Shown one piece after another: positions 1 to 7,346 of a DNA stretch of 41,483 nt (the first letter of the stretch is position 1; each line of letters starts with the position of its first letter). The notes beneath the pieces were generated by a model. It searched no databases and was not told the origin of the DNA. It saw nothing but the letters and a program-made list of their open reading frames with translations. The stretch comes from Bacteroides sp. (GTDB taxonomy: Bacteria > Bacteroidota > Bacteroidia > Bacteroidales > Bacteroidaceae): contig NZ_JAICZW010000174.1 in assembly GCF_029057325.1 (NCBI RefSeq), positions 1-41,483 of the forward strand, read 5' to 3'. Both the position numbers and the translations under genes were made by a program.

Positions 1-4
1 CCAT
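1..4 (-). CDS. Possible start codon of the next gene after exbD
   Basis: On the minus strand an ATG begins directly after the exbD stop codon and runs off the window edge after four bases. ExbB-ExbD pairs in this phylum are commonly followed by another ExbD or a TonB energy-transducer gene, so a continuing operon is plausible. Nothing of the product can be read. Confidence 0.3.
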
Positions 5-418
5 TTATCTGTTTTCGGGTGGGCGTGTCGCCAACACCATCTTAAACTTATTCTCGTTGGCAATGTTCAGTACCTTCACGATTTCTCGATAAGGCACAGT
101 CTCGTCGGCATACAAGGCTATGTACATCTCCGGCTCCTTGTCTGCACACGATTGCAGGAAAGGAGTCAACTCCTCCAGCGCCAACGGCCGTTCCTTGTCA
201 TTGCCGAAAGCGGCATAATAGTTCAGGTTCTTGTCGATAATAACCCTGGTCAGAGGCCTCGCCGAAGTTTGTTGCTTTCCTTGTGGCAACAACACCTTGA
301 TAGCATTGGGCGACACCATCGTAGAGGTTATCATAAAGAAAATCAGCAGCAGGAAAATCAAGTCCGTCATGGATGCCATGCTGAATGCGGGCGATATTTT
401 GATTCTACGTTTTAGCAC
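5..418 (-). CDS. exbD: ExbD/TolR-type biopolymer transport protein
   Basis: The 137-residue protein has the ExbD layout: a short basic cytoplasmic start (KRRIKI), one hydrophobic segment at about residues 19-35 containing the acidic residue MTD expected for proton coupling, and a periplasmic domain. With ExbB it converts the proton gradient into energy for TonB-dependent outer-membrane receptors. The start appears to be GTG, because no in-frame ATG lies between it and the upstream gene. It follows exbB by about 30 bases on the same strand, so co-transcription is likely. Length fits the family. TolR is the alternative, but no tol or pal gene is in view. Confidence 0.9.
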   Translation of the reverse strand: MLKRRIKISPAFSMASMTDLIFLLLIFFMITSTMVSPNAIKVLLPQGKQQTSARPLTRVIIDKNLNYYAAFGNDKERPLALEELTPFLQSCADKEPEMYIALYADETVPYREIVKVLNIANENKFKMVLATRPPENR

Positions 419-449
419 TTTTAAATGAAGAATTGAGATTGAAGAATTG

Positions 450-1169
450 TCAGATATTGGCAGGTTGATTCAGCAAATCCATGAAAGCCATGGTTTTTGC
501 TTCCATCTTGTTGACCACGCCATCTATCAGTGTCACTAAGTAGTTATAGGCAAACATGGCTATGATACCCACAATCAGACCACCAACCGTAGTAATCATC
601 GCCTCATAGATACCACCGGAAAGCAGTGTGATGTCAATATTGTTACCGGCATTCGCCATCTGCCAGAAGGCACGCACCATACCGGTCACCGTACCGAGGA
701 AACCAATCATGGGCGCACCGCCGGATATGGTGGCCATAATGGTCATTCCCTTTTCCAATTTGGCGACTTCGATGTTACCCACATTCTCGATGGCAGCCTG
801 CACATCGTTCACCGGACGTCCCAGGCGGCTGATGCCCTTTTCAATCATACGCGCCGACGGCGTATCCACGCTGCGGCAATAGGCAATAGCGGCTTTCAGT
901 TCTCCTCCCAAGATATAATCCTTTATCTTGTCCATGAACTGAGGGTCTTCTTTCCCTGCCTTCCGGATAACATAGTTGCGCTCAAATAAAATATAGAAAC
1001 AAACCACCGACAGCAGTCCCAGAACCACCATAATCCAACCACCCTTGACAGCGAGGCTCCACAGGTTCATTTCATCGGATGCGTTTACTTGCGTCAATAC
1101 CGGATTGGCACCTGCCAAAGAATCGGCAAGTGCCGGAGCCACTTGGGCCAACAACAACATTACATTCAT
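450..1169 (-). CDS. exbB: ExbB/TolQ/MotA-type proton channel protein
   Basis: The 239-residue inner-membrane protein has three hydrophobic segments, one near residues 43-65 and two in the second half around the conserved [14 protein letters not shown] stretch typical of MotA/TolQ/ExbB channels. It should form the pentameric channel that works with ExbD and TonB. I start it at the ATG at 1169, whose first bases overlap the pdxJ stop as ATGA. That arrangement implies translational coupling and is preferred over a TTG two codons earlier. It is the middle gene of pdxJ-exbB-exbD, a pairing of vitamin B6 synthesis with TonB energisation that I recall from other Bacteroides. Confidence 0.92.
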   Translation of the reverse strand: MNVMLLLAQVAPALADSLAGANPVLTQVNASDEMNLWSLAVKGGWIMVVLGLLSVVCFYILFERNYVIRKAGKEDPQFMDKIKDYILGGELKAAIAYCRSVDTPSARMIEKGISRLGRPVNDVQAAIENVGNIEVAKLEKGMTIMATISGGAPMIGFLGTVTGMVRAFWQMANAGNNIDITLLSGGIYEAMITTVGGLIVGIIAMFAYNYLVTLIDGVVNKMEAKTMAFMDLLNQPANI

Positions 1170-1882
1170 GAGCAAAGACAGTTTTTATATTCCCGGATGG
1201 TACGTTCCAACCCCATATAGAGTGCATCGCTAATCAGCGCATGACCGATGGAGACCTCGTCCAACCACGGGATGTTTTGATAAAAATAATTCAGGTTCAC
1301 CAAGCTCAAATCGTGTCCGGCATTCAGCCCCAATCCCAGGCTACGGGCTGCCTTAGCGGCCTTGACAAAAGGCACCACTGCTGCTTCCCGCCCTTGCGGA
1401 TAGGCTGTGGCGTATGGCTCTGTGTAGAGTTCCACCCGGTCTGCCCCTGCTTTAGCGGCATATTCTATCATCTCCACATCCGTAGAGACGAACACGGAAG
1501 TGCGGATGCCCACATTGTTGAATTCCTCCAGCACCTCACTCAAAAAGCCAAGATTGGCTTTGGTGTCCCATCCTGCATTCGAGGTCAGCTGTGTAGGGCT
1601 GTCGGGAACCAATGTCACTTGATGAGGCTTCACCTTCAAGACCAAATCTATAAATTCGGAAGAGGGGTAGCCTTCGATATTAAACTCCGTCCGCAGCAAT
1701 GGACGCAAATCATACACATCCTTGCGACGAATATGCCGTTCGTCGGGACGGGGATGCACCGTAATGCCATCGGCGCCAAAACGCTCACAATCCAACGCCA
1801 CCTGTACCACATTCGGGACATTCCCTCCCCGGGCATTTCGCAGCGTTGCCACTTTGTTTATGTTCACACTTAATTTAGTCAT
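1166..1882 (-). CDS. pdxJ: Pyridoxine 5'-phosphate synthase PdxJ
   Basis: This 238-residue TIM-barrel enzyme condenses 1-deoxy-D-xylulose 5-phosphate with 3-amino-2-oxopropyl phosphate to give pyridoxine 5'-phosphate, the last ring-forming step of DXP-dependent vitamin B6 synthesis. Visible hallmarks are the N-terminal [16 protein letters not shown] strand, the phosphate and substrate-binding [10 protein letters not shown] (His43, Arg45, His50), an acidic ELYTEPYA segment and the GLNAGHDL loop. Length is normal. Its stop overlaps the exbB start. A perfect -7 box lies about 165 bases upstream at 2047-2054, giving a leader of roughly 150 bases that contains a small hairpin. Confidence 0.97.
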   Translation of the reverse strand: MTKLSVNINKVATLRNARGGNVPNVVQVALDCERFGADGITVHPRPDERHIRRKDVYDLRPLLRTEFNIEGYPSSEFIDLVLKVKPHQVTLVPDSPTQLTSNAGWDTKANLGFLSEVLEEFNNVGIRTSVFVSTDVEMIEYAAKAGADRVELYTEPYATAYPQGREAAVVPFVKAAKAARSLGLGLNAGHDLSLVNLNYFYQNIPWLDEVSIGHALISDALYMGLERTIREYKNCLCS

Positions 1883-1942
1883 AATTCCAGTTTTATTTCT
1901 TTAAGAATTGCCAGGAACAGCCAAGAATACCCTCCCTACAAA

Positions 1943-1957
1943 AAGGCTGTCTGCCTT
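1943..1957 (-). promoter_or_regulatory. Small hairpin with T-tail in the pdxJ leader
   Basis: On the minus strand AAGGC and GCCTT flank a five-base loop and are followed by a run of T, about 60 bases before the pdxJ start. The shape is that of a short intrinsic terminator or attenuator. Five base pairs is weak, and no known B6 riboswitch class is recognised here. Confidence 0.3.
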
Positions 1958-2046
1958 CAACTTCCAGCCCGGTTTCGGAGGACAAGCTCCTTCTGACTCC
2001 TTTTTAGCTCCTGAATGAAAAACACAAGGTGCTTCATTCTTTCGGG

Positions 2047-2054
2047 CAAAAATA
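2047..2054 (-). promoter_or_regulatory. Bacteroides -7 promoter element for pdxJ-exbB-exbD
   Basis: The minus strand reads TATTTTTG, a perfect TAnnTTTG match. No good TTTG is seen about 20 bases upstream, so the -33 half is weak. It sits back to back with the probable nadK promoter. Confidence 0.5.
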
Positions 2055-2071
2055 CAAATAATAGTGATACC

Positions 2072-2105
2072 TTGACTGCAATCTGAGAAAAAAATAGCAT
2101 CTTTG
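2072..2105 (+). promoter_or_regulatory. Probable promoter of nadK
   Basis: TTG at 2072-2074 and CATCTTTG at 2098-2105 resemble the Bacteroides -33 and -7 boxes with one mismatch in the -7 box and a slightly long spacer of about 23 bases. Transcription would start around 2110-2112, which excludes the in-frame TTG at 2103 as the nadK start and favours the ATG at 2130. Confidence 0.4.
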
Positions 2106-2129
2106 CATCCCTATCCAAGAAAATTGATT

Positions 2130-2999
2130 ATGAAATTCGCGATATTCGGAAATACCTATCAGGCCAAGAAATCCTCACATGCGGCAACTCTTTTCCGGTT
2201 GCTCGCACAGCACCATGCACAACTCTGCATCTGCCGGGAATTCCACAAGTTCCTGACCGCCGGCCTACACCTCAGCATCCCTGCCGCCGAGCTGCTGGAT
2301 GGCGAAGATTTTGATGCGGATATGGTCATCAGCATCGGTGGTGACGGCACTTTTCTTCAAGCGGCAAGCCGCGTAGGGAAGAAAGACATCCCTATCCTCG
2401 GCATCAATACCGGCAGACTTGGCTTTCTGGCGGACATCTCACCGGAAGAAATGGAACAGACATTCGATGAAATCCACAACAACCATTATAAGGTGGAAGA
2501 ACGCAGCGTGCTGCAATTGAAATGCGACGACGAACGCCTGATGAAATCGCCATACGCCCTTAACGAAATAGCCGTACTGAAGCGCGACAGCTCGTCCATG
2601 ATCAGCATCCACGCTGCCATCAACGGCGCTCCGCTCACCACCTACCAGGCAGACGGGCTGATTGTCGCCACGCCCACCGGCTCCACCGGCTACTCGCTCA
2701 GTGTAGGCGGTCCGGTCATCGTGCCCCACAGCAAGACCATCGCCATCACGCCCGTGGCCCCGCACAGCCTCAACGTGCGCCCCATCGTCATCTGCGACGA
2801 CTGGGAAGTCACGCTCGACGTAGAGAGCCGCAGCCACAATTTTCTGGTGGCAATCGACGGCCGAAGCGAATCGTGCAAAGAGACCACCCGCCTGCACATC
2901 TCCCGGGCAGACTACAGCATCAAGGTGGTGAAACGCCACAATCACATCTTCTTCGACACACTCCGTAATAAATTGATGTGGGGGGCAGACATCCGATAA
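2130..2999 (+). CDS. nadK: NAD kinase
   Basis: The 289-residue protein phosphorylates NAD to NADP. The diagnostic GGDGTFL motif lies at residues 70-76, followed by [10 protein letters not shown] and the second nucleotide-binding stretch [15 protein letters not shown]. The fold is that of the ATP-NAD kinase family and the length is typical. The ATG at 2130 is preferred over an upstream TTG because the TTG lies inside the probable -7 promoter box. The gene stands alone on the plus strand, divergent from pdxJ and convergent with the Wzz-type gene, with a strong hairpin overlapping its 3' end. Confidence 0.96.
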   Translation: MKFAIFGNTYQAKKSSHAATLFRLLAQHHAQLCICREFHKFLTAGLHLSIPAAELLDGEDFDADMVISIGGDGTFLQAASRVGKKDIPILGINTGRLGFLADISPEEMEQTFDEIHNNHYKVEERSVLQLKCDDERLMKSPYALNEIAVLKRDSSSMISIHAAINGAPLTTYQADGLIVATPTGSTGYSLSVGGPVIVPHSKTIAITPVAPHSLNVRPIVICDDWEVTLDVESRSHNFLVAIDGRSESCKETTRLHISRADYSIKVVKRHNHIFFDTLRNKLMWGADIR

Positions 3000-3035
3000 T
3001 TTGCTTTCCGCAAATTTCAGAACGCCTGCCCCCCA
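2979..3035. terminator. Bidirectional hairpin between nadK and the Wzz-type gene
   Basis: TGGGGGGCAG at 2979-2988 pairs with CTGCCCCCCA at 3026-3035, and inside them AATTTGC at 2998-3004 pairs with GCAAATT at 3010-3016. The left arm overlaps the last codons of nadK. Its position between convergent genes fits a shared terminator, though there is no long T-run. Confidence 0.6.
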
Positions 3036-3064
3036 ATTCAGTATTCAAAAGAAGCGCCGCAACC

Positions 3065-4201
3065 TTAGGCTTCCGCCTTCTGCTTGTTGCCTGCCAGCTG
3101 CTCCTTCATATTTTTCAGAAGATCGTCCACAAACAGAATCCAACCTACGCTTCCCACAGCGGCAAGGAATATAAAGCCCACAAGAACCATCATCTTATTC
3201 GGCTTCGAAGGGCGCAAGGGCACCGATGCCGGTTGAATGATGGTATATACAGGAGTAACCTCCTCCACATCCGCCTTGGCCGCTCTCAATTGCTGGCTCA
3301 TCTGATTGTAAGCATTGTAAGCCAGGTTCATTTCATTCTGCAATTTTTCCAGTTCCGCACGCGAGCTTTGCATCGCCAGCCCCTGGTTGGTATCAGCAAA
3401 ACGGGTATATTTCGCTTGCGCTTCATAGTATTCTTCCCGAGCCTCACGGGTCAGTTTTTCGGTAAATTCCAAAGTCGTGCGTGCCTTACTGGTCCGATAG
3501 TCCGTCACATATTCCTGCAACTTTGCGCGCACTGAATCAGCGACAACCGCCGCAATCAGCGGGTCTTGCATCGTGACGGCAAGTGTTATCACCATTGTTT
3601 TCTTATCTACCGTAATCATTATATTCGAACCGATGCCATCAACAATTTGTTTCTGTTCAGGTGTCAGACAGAACGGGTCTATTTTGTCCCCTTTCTCCTC
3701 TTCTTCATCCTTGAACAACGACATCGTCCAGCCTACCAGCTTAAAAGGCGCACCGATAACCGAACTCCACCACGGAGCTTTTTGATGATCCTTCATATAA
3801 GTGGCAAGAGTCATCGCAGTGCTATCCTTCTGCTCATGCACTTCCATATCAAAAAGGTCGATAAGAAAAGGCATAGAGCTCACAATATCAGGATACAAAT
3901 CAGGATAGATGGCATCACTACCCGATGAGCTTCCGATATTCACGCCCGCCATCGCCGCCAATGCTCCCATACCGGATGACACGCTTTTCTTTCCGGAAGA
4001 TTCCGGTGCAATCAAAATTTCCGCCGTATATTCCTTGGGAATGCTAAAAGCAACCACCAGGCCTATCACAGCTCCAATACCGCACACCTTTAAGACGAGC
4101 ATCCGCGAATCCCACACTTTCTTTGCCAACTCCAGCAAATCAATCTCTTGTTCTTCAACAGATTGTTGTACATTTCCTCCGTTTACGACAGTATCATTCA
4201 T
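3065..4201 (-). CDS. Wzz/Etk-type polysaccharide chain-length determinant protein
   Basis: The 378-residue inner-membrane protein has the Wzz layout: an N-terminal membrane segment at about residues 38-54 after an acidic cytoplasmic tail, a large periplasmic part with a helical coiled region at about residues 235-315, a conserved proline-rich PASVPLRPSKPNKM before the second membrane segment at about 346-366, and a short charged tail. Such proteins set the length of O-antigen or exopolysaccharide chains. No tyrosine-kinase domain, polymerase or glycosyltransferase gene is nearby, so its polymer cannot be inferred. A good promoter lies just upstream. It is convergent with nadK. Confidence 0.85.
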   Translation of the reverse strand: MNDTVVNGGNVQQSVEEQEIDLLELAKKVWDSRMLVLKVCGIGAVIGLVVAFSIPKEYTAEILIAPESSGKKSVSSGMGALAAMAGVNIGSSSGSDAIYPDLYPDIVSSMPFLIDLFDMEVHEQKDSTAMTLATYMKDHQKAPWWSSVIGAPFKLVGWTMSLFKDEEEEKGDKIDPFCLTPEQKQIVDGIGSNIMITVDKKTMVITLAVTMQDPLIAAVVADSVRAKLQEYVTDYRTSKARTTLEFTEKLTREAREEYYEAQAKYTRFADTNQGLAMQSSRAELEKLQNEMNLAYNAYNQMSQQLRAAKADVEEVTPVYTIIQPASVPLRPSKPNKMMVLVGFIFLAAVGSVGWILFVDDLLKNMKEQLAGNKQKAEA

Positions 4202-4233
4202 CTTTCAAAAAAAAATTATCCATTAATAAGTCG

Positions 4234-4264
4234 CAAAGATAGACAATTTCTGCCGTACTTCACA
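4234..4264 (-). promoter_or_regulatory. Promoter of the Wzz-type gene
   Basis: The minus strand has TATCTTTG (4234-4241), a perfect -7 box, with TGTG 19 bases upstream as a one-mismatch -33 box. Transcription would begin about 30 bases before the ATG at 4201. Confidence 0.55.
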
Positions 4265-4463
4265 CAGACTGAAGGAAAAAACAGAAATAGTCCCCCTATT
4301 TATCAATTGTCTTTCATCTTTCAACCGCTTACGATATCCATCCTTATCCGAATCACAAGCAATAAAGGGAGTAATCCGCCGATAGAATCATTTATGTCTA
4401 ATCGCCTACTAAAATGTAAAGTATTTTCCTGCACATATTTCGATGCAGACACATTCCGGCAAA

Positions 4464-4515
4464 AAAAACGCTTTTTCCCGTTTCTCCCCCGTTCTCCCTG
4501 CCTGCTCCCTGACCG
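4464..4515. repeat. Pyrimidine-rich dispersed repeat, copy 1
   Basis: A-tract then C/T-rich sequence ending in CTGCTCCCTGACCG. A closely similar segment with the same ending lies near the other end of the window (41355-41410). No coding potential or strong hairpin is seen inside it. Confidence 0.55.
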
Positions 4516-4537
4516 ACCCCTACCAGAACCTATTCGG

Positions 4538-4613
4538 CTTCGGACGTTCTTCGGACAAACTCCACTCCCTAGGACCGAAGAATGTCCGAAGAACGTCCGA
4601 AGAACGTCCGAAG
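4538..4613. repeat. 19-bp inverted repeat with tandem second copy
   Basis: The 19-base left arm at 4538-4556, beginning CTTCGGACG, is the exact reverse complement of 4584-4602, and the right-arm sequence is repeated with an 11-base offset at 4595-4613. The repeated module is GTCCGAAGAAC. The long perfect stem and tandem right arm are unlike a simple terminator; no gene ends close by. Confidence 0.8.
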
Positions 4614-4935
4614 AAACTATGGAGCAGAAAAGAGCCGGATAAGACGCGGAAAGAAAAAATTGGGAGAAAGATATTTTGGAGGAGTTAGATATACCGTGTA
4701 AACAATTCTGATTTTCAAACCACATAATCTGTCTGCCAAATGGAATGTCAGCAGCAATCCGAACAGCTTTCCTTGCGGCCTTGTAAACCTGTTTATTGAA
4801 AACATATCAAAGATATGCAAAACCGAAATCATAGTTGAGTATAACTTTTAGCTTGAAGCTATATAGACTTCCAAATAAAATCGTCCCATTTAGATTATTT
4901 AACCCGCAAGCGACCGATAAGTTACGAGAAAGACG

Positions 4936-4943
4936 TAGCTTTG
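4936..4943 (+). promoter_or_regulatory. -7 promoter element of the blaI operon
   Basis: TAGCTTTG is a perfect TAnnTTTG match 29 bases before the blaI ATG. The -33 half is not clear. The dyad TACG-N7-CGTA at 4923-4937 overlaps its first bases and could be a repressor site. Confidence 0.5.
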
Positions 4944-4971
4944 TACTAAATTTATTTAAACATTTATACGC

Positions 4972-5334
4972 ATGGAAAAGTTGACGAGACAAGAAGAAGA
5001 AGCAATGTTGTATATTTGGGAACTGGGCAGTTGTTTTGTGAAAGAGATTGTAGCCAAATATCCCAAACCGGCGCCACCTTATACTACCGTGGCCTCCATC
5101 GTGAAGAACTTGGAACGTAAACAATACGTCCGCCCCAAACGAATGGGAAACACCTACCAATACACCCCGCTTATCAGCGAAAGCGAATACAAGCGTACCT
5201 TCATGAGCGGATTTGTGCGCAACTACTTTGAAAACTCTTACAAAGAAATGGTCTCTTTCTTCGCCAAAGAGCAGAAAATTTCAGCCAACGAACTGAAAGA
5301 CATCATAGATATGATAGAGAAAGGAAGTGAATAA
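4972..5334 (+). CDS. BlaI/MecI/CopY family transcriptional repressor
   Basis: The 120-residue protein matches the BlaI/MecI family: a winged-helix DNA-binding domain over about residues 1-75 with EEEAMLYIWELG, the recognition segment PPYTTVASIVKNLERKQYV and the wing GNTYQYTPLIS, then a helical dimerisation tail. In the classical systems the repressor is cleaved after the partner M56 sensor protease detects a signal such as a beta-lactam. The M56 gene follows 77 bases downstream, so the pair likely forms one operon. The target here is unknown because no beta-lactamase gene is nearby. Autoregulation through the upstream TACG-N7-CGTA dyad is possible. Confidence 0.92.
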   Translation: MEKLTRQEEEAMLYIWELGSCFVKEIVAKYPKPAPPYTTVASIVKNLERKQYVRPKRMGNTYQYTPLISESEYKRTFMSGFVRNYFENSYKEMVSFFAKEQKISANELKDIIDMIEKGSE

Positions 5335-5411
5335 TTTCAGATTTATGATGGATGCCGTGTGGAATAAAACAATGGCATAGGTATCTAAATCTGAAATCTA
5401 AAATCAGAAAA

Positions 5412-7175
5412 ATGTTAGCCTATTTTCTAAAAGCAAACGTCGCAATAGCGCTCTTCTATGCGTTCTATCGGCTCTTTTTCCACAAAGACACGTTCTTCAG
5501 TTGGCGCCGGACGGCACTGCTGTGCTTCTTTGCCATTTCTGCTGCCATCCCCTTGCTGAACATACAGACGTGGATAACGAAACAGGAACCGATGGTGGCA
5601 ATGGCCGACCTCTATGCCACGGTCGTATTGCCGGAGTTTACGATGGAAATAGGAACAGGCTCCACCGGTTGGAAAAACCTCATCACGGAATATACAACCA
5701 TCGCCTACTGGAGCGTGGTGTCACTCTTGCTCCTGCGCTTCGCCCTGCAACTGACAGGAATCATCCGGCTGGCCTGCCGATGCCGCCAAACACGGATAGC
5801 AGGCACCAACGTGCACCTGCTGCCACAGGCAGACGGGCCTTTCTCTTTCTTCCACTGGATTTTCATCCATCCCTCCTCGCACACCGAAGAGGAACTGAGC
5901 GAAATCATGACACATGAACTGACGCACGCCCGACAATGGCATTCTGTGGATGTCATCATCAGCGAACTGGGGTGCATCTTCTGCTGGTTCAACCCCTTTG
6001 CCTGGCTCACGAAACAGGAAATCCGCACCAACCTGGAATACATGGCCGATGCCCGCGTGCTGGAGCACGGCTATGACTCCAAAACCTACCAGTACCATCT
6101 GTTAGGATTGGCGCATCAAAAGGCTTCCGCAACCATCTATAACAGTTTCAATGTTTTACCTTTGAAAAAACGAATCAGGATGATGAACAAAAGGAGAACC
6201 AAAGAGATTGGAAGAACCAAGTATCTGATGTTCTTTCCGCTGGCAGCCTCGCTGATGATTGTCAGCAACATCGAAGCCGTGGCACGCACCACGAAGGAGA
6301 TTGCTGCGGAAGTCATAGAGGCGGTGGATACCCGAATGGAACCAACGACGACAAAATCCTCTGCCCCTCAAGTCGCGCCTCAGCCGAAACCGGACATCCC
6401 ATCAGTGACCTACAAAGGAAAAGCGGTGGGAAAAGACACTCTTGACACCCCAGCGTTTGAAGTCGTGGAAAACATGCCGGAGTTCCCCGATGGCGGCATG
6501 GCGGGACTGATGCAATATTTGACAGAAAACATCCGTTACCCGAAAAAGGCCCAACAAGAGGGTACGCAAGGACGGGTGACCGTACAGTTTATAGTAGAAA
6601 AGGACGGTAGCATCAGCCATACAAGCATCCTTCGCAGTGTACATCTGGAACTGGATGCGGAAGCCATGCGCGTCATCAACACCATGCCCAAATGGAAACC
6701 GGGCACACAAAGAGGAGAAGTGGTGAGGGTGAAATACACAATTCCCGTGATGTTCCGATTGCCAGAAGAAGACTCGACGGTTAATAAGCCTGTTGAAAAG
6801 ATAGATGAAACGGCAGTAATAGGAAGGATCCCCGAAAAGGCCACCACTCCGAAAGCAAGAACCGTTTTTGAAGTTGTAGAGAAAATGCCGGAATATCCCG
6901 GCGGTATGTCTGCCATGATGGCATTTATCAACAAAAATATCAAATATCCGGCAGAGGCACAAAAGACCAAGGCTCAGGGAAGAGTTGTCATACAATTTAT
7001 AGTGGATACGGAAGGGAACATCATCGAGCCAAAAGTAATCCAAAGCGTTGACCCGCTGCTGGATGCGGAAGCCATCCGTCTGACTGCCATTATGCCAAAA
7101 TGGAAACCCGGCATGCAAAGAGGACAAGCTGTAAACGTAAAATACACGGTTCCCATCGTATTCCGCCTACAATAA
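5412..7175 (+). CDS. M56 (BlaR1-type) metallopeptidase with two TonB C-terminal domains
   Basis: The 587-residue membrane protein has hydrophobic segments at about residues 5-24, 33-52, 96-118 and 271-287, with the zinc-protease motif HELTH at 168-172 and the third ligand region EYMADARV at 209-216, as in BlaR1/MecR1. After the last membrane segment come two similar domains of about 100 residues (348-450 and 486-587), each with the TonB energy-transducer pattern of MPEFP/MPEYP, NIRYP/NIKYP, GRVTVQFIV/GRVVIQFIV, MPKWKPG and a final FRL. The penicillin-binding sensor domain of BlaR1 is missing. I start at the ATG at 5412; an upstream extension is not protein-like. It likely senses an envelope signal and inactivates the BlaI-type repressor encoded upstream. 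Confidence 0.9.
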   Translation: MLAYFLKANVAIALFYAFYRLFFHKDTFFSWRRTALLCFFAISAAIPLLNIQTWITKQEPMVAMADLYATVVLPEFTMEIGTGSTGWKNLITEYTTIAYWSVVSLLLLRFALQLTGIIRLACRCRQTRIAGTNVHLLPQADGPFSFFHWIFIHPSSHTEEELSEIMTHELTHARQWHSVDVIISELGCIFCWFNPFAWLTKQEIRTNLEYMADARVLEHGYDSKTYQYHLLGLAHQKASATIYNSFNVLPLKKRIRMMNKRRTKEIGRTKYLMFFPLAASLMIVSNIEAVARTTKEIAAEVIEAVDTRMEPTTTKSSAPQVAPQPKPDIPSVTYKGKAVGKDTLDTPAFEVVENMPEFPDGGMAGLMQYLTENIRYPKKAQQEGTQGRVTVQFIVEKDGSISHTSILRSVHLELDAEAMRVINTMPKWKPGTQRGEVVRVKYTIPVMFRLPEEDSTVNKPVEKIDETAVIGRIPEKATTPKARTVFEVVEKMPEYPGGMSAMMAFINKNIKYPAEAQKTKAQGRVVIQFIVDTEGNIIEPKVIQSVDPLLDAEAIRLTAIMPKWKPGMQRGQAVNVKYTVPIVFRLQ

Positions 7176-7215
7176 CAGGCGAAGCGTGCCGAGACTCCTG
7201 GCCTATATTGTTCAA

Positions 7216-7335
7216 GGAGTTATCGGGAGTTAGAAGGGAGTTATTCGGGAGTCAAAGGCCAATAGTTCAACCAACACAAAGCAATAGTATTGGCTTCTAA
7301 CTCCCGAATAACTCCCTTTAACTCCCGATAACTCC
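7216..7335. terminator. Long inverted repeat between convergent genes
   Basis: A left arm of about 50 bases (7216-7265) and a right arm (7288-7335) pair almost perfectly, built from repeats of GGGAGTTA/TAACTCCC and ending in GCCAATAG/TATTGGC at the loop. It lies between the M56 gene and the oppositely oriented Mrp-type gene and can serve as a terminator for both. A degenerate copy occurs at 40614-40692. Confidence 0.75.
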
Positions 7336-7346
7336 CTAAATAAGCA

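Larger units (their letters stand above)
4202..4971. other. 770-base gene-free stretch
   Basis: No convincing gene is found between the Wzz-type gene and blaI. The stretch holds the Wzz-gene promoter near 4234, a pyrimidine-rich segment near 4464-4515 that recurs at 41355, a 19-bp inverted and tandem repeat at 4538-4613, a short palindrome CATATCAAAGATATG at 4803-4817, and the blaI -7 box at 4936. Between 4710 and 4800 the minus strand reads as protein-like sequence without a start, possibly a degraded gene. Confidence 0.6.

Noticed and set aside
3065-4201. Start of a capsule or exopolysaccharide locus
   Set aside because: Only the Wzz-type gene is present; neighbours are nadK and blaI, with no glycosyltransferase, flippase or polymerase.
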